Origin: Candidatus Eiseniibacteriota bacterium
GTDB taxonomy: Bacteria > Eisenbacteria > RBG-16-71-46 > CAIMUX01
NCBI GenBank assembly: GCA_020431745.1
Contig: JAGQHR010000016.1
Span: 1-9,006, forward strand
Reading direction: 5' to 3'
DNA: 9,006 bases
The translations under genes and the position numbers were made by a program. The notes beneath the pieces were generated by a model. The model was not told the origin of the DNA. It saw only the letters and a program-made list of their open reading frames with translations, and ran no database searches. How positions within the stretch are numbered: position 1 is the first letter of the stretch; each line of letters opens with the position of its first letter. This document shows, one piece after another, positions 5,733 to 9,006 of the stretch.

Positions 5733-7009
5733 GCCTAGGTCACGACCGGGAGCAGCATTGGATCAGCTACCCGCGCTTCCTCGTGCGCGCGGTCGCGGTG
5801 GCCACCGATGGCCCGTTCGGCTTCTACGCGTGGATGACGGTGCTCACGGCTGTCGCCCTCGTCGGCGCGAATGCGTGGGCCAACCAGGTCGTCCAAGGGA
5901 TGATCACGACCGGCATGACCGATCATGTGAGCTGGGGCCTCTACATCGCCAACTTCACGTTCATGGTCGGCGTCGCCGCGGGCGGGGTCATGATGGTGAT
6001 TCCAGCCTATCTCTACCACGACGAGGAGATGCACAACGTGGTGATCCTGGGGGAGCTGGTCGCGGTCTCCGCCATCGTCATGTGCCTCCTGTTCGTGACC
6101 GTGGACCTGGGCCGACCGGATCGGTTCTGGCACTTGATCCCAGGGCTCGGCCGATTCAATTTCCCGATCTCGATGCTCACCTGGGACGTAATCGTGCTCA
6201 ACGTGTACCTGCTCCTGAATCTGCACGTCTGCGGTTACCTCCTCTACATGCGCTTCTTGCGACGCCCGCCGGCGGCACGCTGGTACGTCCCGTTCGTCCT
6301 CGTTTCCATCGTCTGGGCGATTTCGATCCATACCGTGACCGCGTTCCTGTACGAGGGACTCGGCGGGCGGCCGTTTTGGAACTCGGCGTTGCTGGCGCCT
6401 CGTTTTCTCGCGTCAGCGTTCGTTTCGGGTCCGGCGTTCTTGATCGCCGTGATGTTCGCGCTGCGACGGTTCGCGGGGCTCGACCTGCCTTCGGGACCCG
6501 TGCACACTCTGGTCCGCATCGTTCGCATCACCATCTTGATCAATCTGCTCATGGTAGTATCCGAGGTGTTCACGGAGTTCTATGCGGGAGGGGCCCACAC
6601 CGCCTCCGCACAGTACCTCTTCCTGGGACTGGATGGTTCGCGCGGGCTCGTGCCATGGATCTGGACGGCGATCGCCTTCAATGTCGTGGCAGCAGGTCTC
6701 TTCCTGCACCCGGCCGCCCTCCGCAGGGCGCCGGTCTTGATATCGGCATGCGTGCTTTCGTTCGTAGGGATCTGGATCGAGAAGGGTATGGGGTTGATCA
6801 TTCCGGGTTTTATCCCGAGCACCTTGCATGAAATCGTCGAGTACGCGCCGAGCTTGGTGGAGTGGAAGATCACGGCCGGCATCTGGGCATTCGGTCTCAT
6901 GGTCCTGACGGTCGCACTCAAGATCGCACTCCCCATTCTGGCGGGTCGCGGCGATGACGTGCTGGCCAAGAACCCGAGAGCAACGGCGTCCCCCGTTGCG
7001 GTTCGTTGA
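5729..7009 (+). CDS. NrfD/PsrC-family quinone-interacting membrane subunit
   Basis: This 426-residue protein is almost entirely hydrophobic with about ten predicted helices (roughly residues 31-51, 68-92, 104-124, 150-173, 186-208, 224-246, 265-283, 307-327, 335-352 and 380-403). Family signs include SWGLYIANFTFMVGVAAGG in helix 2, VDLGRPDRFWHL after helix 3, and EKGMGLIIPGFIPSTLHEIVEYAP before the last helix. NrfD/PsrC proteins bind quinol or quinone and exchange electrons with a periplasmic FeS partner, here the preceding gene. The ATG at 5729 is preceded by a long purine tract containing GGAGG. In this locus it probably oxidises menaquinol or ubiquinol for nitrate reduction, doing the job NapC does elsewhere. 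A polysulfide or tetrathionate reductase role is less likely, as no second catalytic subunit is present. The stop overlaps the next start by one base (TGATG). Confidence 0.93.
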   Translation: MSLGHDREQHWISYPRFLVRAVAVATDGPFGFYAWMTVLTAVALVGANAWANQVVQGMITTGMTDHVSWGLYIANFTFMVGVAAGGVMMVIPAYLYHDEEMHNVVILGELVAVSAIVMCLLFVTVDLGRPDRFWHLIPGLGRFNFPISMLTWDVIVLNVYLLLNLHVCGYLLYMRFLRRPPAARWYVPFVLVSIVWAISIHTVTAFLYEGLGGRPFWNSALLAPRFLASAFVSGPAFLIAVMFALRRFAGLDLPSGPVHTLVRIVRITILINLLMVVSEVFTEFYAGGAHTASAQYLFLGLDGSRGLVPWIWTAIAFNVVAAGLFLHPAALRRAPVLISACVLSFVGIWIEKGMGLIIPGFIPSTLHEIVEYAPSLVEWKITAGIWAFGLMVLTVALKIALPILAGRGDDVLAKNPRATASPVAVR

Positions 7010-7440
7010 TGTATAGCCGGCCGACCGAAGCCGCCATCGCGGTAATGTCCCGCTTGGCGGAGGCCTACGACGGGAGCGAGCAGAAGCTCTCGGCCGGGGA
7101 GCTTTCCTCGAGTCGACAGCTACCCAAGCCGTTCGTGGCCAAAGTGCTCTCGAGCCTCTCCGCAGCGGGATTGGTCAGCAGCATGCGCGGGCCGGGTGGT
7201 GGTTTCTCACTGGCAAGGCCACCGGACCAGATCACTCTGTGGGAGGTCGTCTCGATCTTCGAGAGGAACCGGACGCCGAAGTGTCCCGTGGGTGGTGGCA
7301 TCTGCGGGGGCGGTCAGACCTGTCCGATCCATGACAAGCTGGCGGGAATCCGGGAGGCAACGGATCGGCTCCTTCGCGAGACTACCTTCGCGGCATTCTA
7401 CGTCAACGGCGCGGGATCCATCCACACGAGCAAGTCCTAG
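7009..7440 (+). CDS. Rrf2-family regulator with a candidate Fe-S cluster (IscR/NsrR-like)
   Basis: This 143-residue protein has the Rrf2 winged helix-turn-helix: helices across residues about 28-56 (ELSSSRQLPKPFVAKVLSSL) and the wing LVSSMRGPGGGFSLARPPDQITLWEVV. Three cysteines follow, C92-x6-C99-x5-C105, then H108. IscR and NsrR carry three cysteines with x5/x5 spacing at nearly the same positions, and IscR also uses a histidine three residues after the third cysteine, as here. An Fe-S cluster is therefore likely; the ligand sensed (NO, O2 or redox state) cannot be read from sequence. The ATG at 7009 overlaps the nrfD stop by one base and has no good ribosome site, so translation is probably coupled; a TTG one codon upstream is possible. 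As a member of the operon it may control itself through the repeat at 3885-3934. Confidence 0.93.
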   Translation: MYSRPTEAAIAVMSRLAEAYDGSEQKLSAGELSSSRQLPKPFVAKVLSSLSAAGLVSSMRGPGGGFSLARPPDQITLWEVVSIFERNRTPKCPVGGGICGGGQTCPIHDKLAGIREATDRLLRETTFAAFYVNGAGSIHTSKS

Positions 7441-7521
7441 GCACTGCCTATTCTGGTTTCGTGGCCCACCTCCCACCGAGAAGCTTGGCGGCGCCGGACA
7501 CTGCCTTTCGGAGCGAACCTT

Positions 7522-8031
7522 GTGACGGCATCGATCATTTCCATAGTTGGTCCCTCTGGGGTCGGCAAGACGACCTTGATCGAAGGCCTCATCGGCCAGC
7601 TCGTGCGCAATGGTTACCGGGTTGCTACGGTGAAACACGCGCATCACGGCTGCGACTTTGACGTGGAAGGGAAGGACACCTGGCGCCACAAGGAGGCTGG
7701 CGCCCACACCGTGATCGCGGTCTCCGGGGCCCGCCTCGCGTTGTTTGCCGATATCGACGCTGGGATTCGCATGGAAGCTCTCCGAGACCGCTTCCTCGAT
7801 TCGTCGTACGATCTCATTCTGGTCGAGGGATTCAAGAGCGCGGACTATCCGAAGATCGTCCTGGTCCGGGATCACCTCGGCGAAGTCGTGGTGTCCCCCG
7901 AAAACGTGATTGCCGTGGTGACAAGGCAACCCGTAGTGACAAACGCGCAGACCTTCCATCCGACCGAGGTCGAGGCGATCTCCCAACTGATCCAGGAGCG
8001 ATACCCGAGATCCTCGTCCCCGGGATCGTAG
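7522..8031 (+). CDS. mobB: MobB, molybdopterin-guanine dinucleotide biosynthesis adaptor
   Basis: This 169-residue P-loop protein starts at a GTG with GGAG (7510-7513) eight bases upstream. It has Walker A GPSGVGKTT at residues 10-18, then VATVKHAHHGCDFDVEGKDTWRHKEAGA, a MobB hallmark, and DLILVEGFKSADYPKIVLVR in the second half. MobB binds GTP and assists MobA in attaching GMP to molybdopterin, giving the bis-MGD cofactor that NapA needs. The gene lies 81 bases after the Rrf2 gene on the same strand; that gap shows no terminator or clear promoter, so it is probably part of the same transcript. The last ten residues are serine/proline-rich and not conserved. Length is normal for MobB alone; there is no fused MobA or MoeA domain. 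Confidence 0.95.
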   Translation: MTASIISIVGPSGVGKTTLIEGLIGQLVRNGYRVATVKHAHHGCDFDVEGKDTWRHKEAGAHTVIAVSGARLALFADIDAGIRMEALRDRFLDSSYDLILVEGFKSADYPKIVLVRDHLGEVVVSPENVIAVVTRQPVVTNAQTFHPTEVEAISQLIQERYPRSSSPGS

Positions 8032-8090
8032 GCCGATCGCATCACTCTCACTCCTCCGAATCCACACCCATCCGTCATTGCATCGCGGGC

Positions 8091-9006
8091 TCAAAAGCTC
8101 GGTTTGATGTTCTGGTTCATCCGGAACAGGTTCTGCGGATCGTACTTCGCTTTAATCTTCGCCAGACGCGGGTAGTGTCCGCGGTAGCTTGCGGCGACGC
8201 GATCCTCCCCCTCGTCCATCAAGAAGTTCACGTAGGCACCACCGGCCGAGTGGGGGTGGAGCGCGGACCAGTAGCTCCGCACCCACTCGATGTGCTGCGG
8301 CATCTTCGACGCGTCCGGCTCGAGGACGAACACCACGTGCGAATAGCGCGCGTCGCGGTAGGCCCAGGCGGTGTCGTCCTTCCCCACCCGTTGGGCGGCG
8401 CCGGTCGTGGAGAAGATGTGCGCTCCGGAGAACATGTTCGGGACCCGCGGACCGAACTCCGCGTGCACCGCGATCGCGTCGTCGTTCAGGTCGGTGATGA
8501 AGTCCGCTTTCCAGTAGTTGTGCAGACCCATCGGAGCCAGGGGATCGAACGCGCTCTGGAGCGCGGGAAACGGAAGCTCACCCAAGCCGTCGAACGCCGG
8601 AGGGCCGAACGTGCGCAGCGGCTTGACCACGGCTTCCGCCTCTTCCAGCGGTCCCGCATAGCACACGACGGCTCCGAGGACGCCCTTGCCGTGCAGATCC
8701 GTCGGAAACGGCGCCCCCGGGGGAACCTGCATCCACGCGAGGATCACGTTCAGATCCTCGGGAGCCCGGGGAATGAACTCACGGGCGAACCTCATCGCAT
8801 CCGTCGCGCGATCCACGGTCCAAAGGAGCGGGCCAGCAAAGACGGTGCGTACCTCGTGCATCCGATACTCGAAAGAGGTGACGACCCCAAAATTGCCGCC
8901 GCCGCCCCGCAGAGCCCAGAAGAGATCGGGGTTCTGCGATTCGCTCGCGACCACGAACGAGCCGTCGGCGAGCACGACATCGGCGGACACGAGGTTGTCG
9001 CAGGAA
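8091..9006 (-). CDS. FAD-linked oxidase of the berberine-bridge (BBE) type, C-terminal part
   Basis: About 304 residues are visible; the gene enters from the right edge, first full codon at 9005-9003. A GTG at 8990 is not the start, because the frame continues upstream as SCDNLVSADVVLADG, which is conserved FAD-domain sequence. Next come NPDLFWALRGGGGNFGVVTSFEYRMH, the end of the FAD-binding PCMH-type domain, a substrate-binding middle region, and the C-terminal BBE motif: YVNFLMDEGEDRVAASYRGHYPRLAKIKAKYDPQNLFRMNQNI. Such enzymes oxidise alcohols, sugars or small metabolites with O2 or another acceptor; the substrate cannot be told. The covalent FAD sites would be in the missing N-terminus. 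It converges with mobB across 59 bases in which no clear terminator is seen, and appears unrelated to the nap genes. Confidence 0.92.
   Translation of the reverse strand, partial: SCDNLVSADVVLADGSFVVASESQNPDLFWALRGGGGNFGVVTSFEYRMHEVRTVFAGPLLWTVDRATDAMRFAREFIPRAPEDLNVILAWMQVPPGAPFPTDLHGKGVLGAVVCYAGPLEEAEAVVKPLRTFGPPAFDGLGELPFPALQSAFDPLAPMGLHNYWKADFITDLNDDAIAVHAEFGPRVPNMFSGAHIFSTTGAAQRVGKDDTAWAYRDARYSHVVFVLEPDASKMPQHIEWVRSYWSALHPHSAGGAYVNFLMDEGEDRVAASYRGHYPRLAKIKAKYDPQNLFRMNQNIKPSF

Noticed and set aside
5758..6831. 357-codon plus-strand frame overlapping nrfD
   Set aside because: It is an alternate frame of a clear ten-helix membrane protein; its translation is arginine/proline-rich with no domain.
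4038..7009. Polysulfide, tetrathionate or sulfite-related complex (Psr/Dsr-like)
   Set aside because: No second molybdopterin or sirohaem catalytic subunit is encoded here, and the only terminal reductase in reach is NapA under the shared control region.
8004..8090. Terminator between mobB and the convergent oxidase
   Set aside because: Only a weak GATCC/GGATC pairing near 8014-8028 was found, without a T-run; not strong enough to list.
7207..8094. 295-codon open frame on the minus strand
   Set aside because: It runs antisense across the end of the Rrf2 gene and all of mobB, both of which are convincing, and shows no family motif.
1..9006. tRNA, rRNA, CRISPR array, insertion sequence or phage gene
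   Set aside because: No direct-repeat array, cloverleaf-like segment, transposase or integrase motif was seen in reading both strands.

Overview
The window is a high-GC (low-to-mid 60s % by eye) stretch from a Gram-negative-type bacterium. It carries a periplasmic nitrate reductase (Nap) locus arranged as two divergent operons around one control region. Tat signals, c-type haem motifs and an NrfD-type membrane subunit all indicate a periplasm and a quinone-linked respiratory chain. The gene set does not fix the taxon. The layout (Nap plus an NrfD-type module, no napC) resembles uncultured lineages such as myxobacterial/deltaproteobacterial or planctomycete-like bacteria, but that is a guess.

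Leftward operon (minus strand, 3849 down to 1): napD, napA, napB and the beginning of a NapF/NapG-type ferredoxin that runs off the left edge. All three junctions are 4-base stop/start overlaps (ATGA, ATGA, GTGA), so the genes are tightly coupled. NapA is a complete molybdoenzyme with its Tat signal, 4Fe-4S cysteines and Mo cysteine. NapB is unusual: it has four CxxCH haem sites, not two, apparently from an internal duplication of the NapB core, and an N-terminal hydrophobic anchor or signal.

Control region (3850-4037): an AT-rich island with a perfect 21-bp inverted repeat and an 8-base spacer. Each arm contains its own 12-bp palindrome, AATTC-N2-GAATT. A TTGAAT hexamer in each arm points outward and could serve as the -35 element of a divergent promoter. 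This looks like a shared operator for both operons.

Rightward operon (plus strand, 4038 to 8031): a tetrahaem cytochrome c, a Tat-exported four-cluster iron-sulfur protein, a 10-helix NrfD/PsrC-type quinone-interacting membrane protein, an Rrf2-family regulator with IscR/NsrR-like cysteines, and mobB for the molybdenum bis-MGD cofactor. The first four are coupled or closely spaced; mobB follows after 81 bases. The best reading is that cytochrome, FeS protein and NrfD form a quinol dehydrogenase that replaces NapC and feeds electrons through tetrahaem NapB to NapA. The Rrf2 protein would control the locus through the central operator, and MobB would help make the NapA cofactor.

Right edge (8091 to the end, minus strand): the C-terminal part of a berberine-bridge-type FAD-linked oxidase, convergent with mobB and probably unrelated to nitrate respiration. 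No tRNA, rRNA, CRISPR array, IS element or phage gene is visible. No gene-free stretch exceeds 300 bases; the longest is the 188-base control region.
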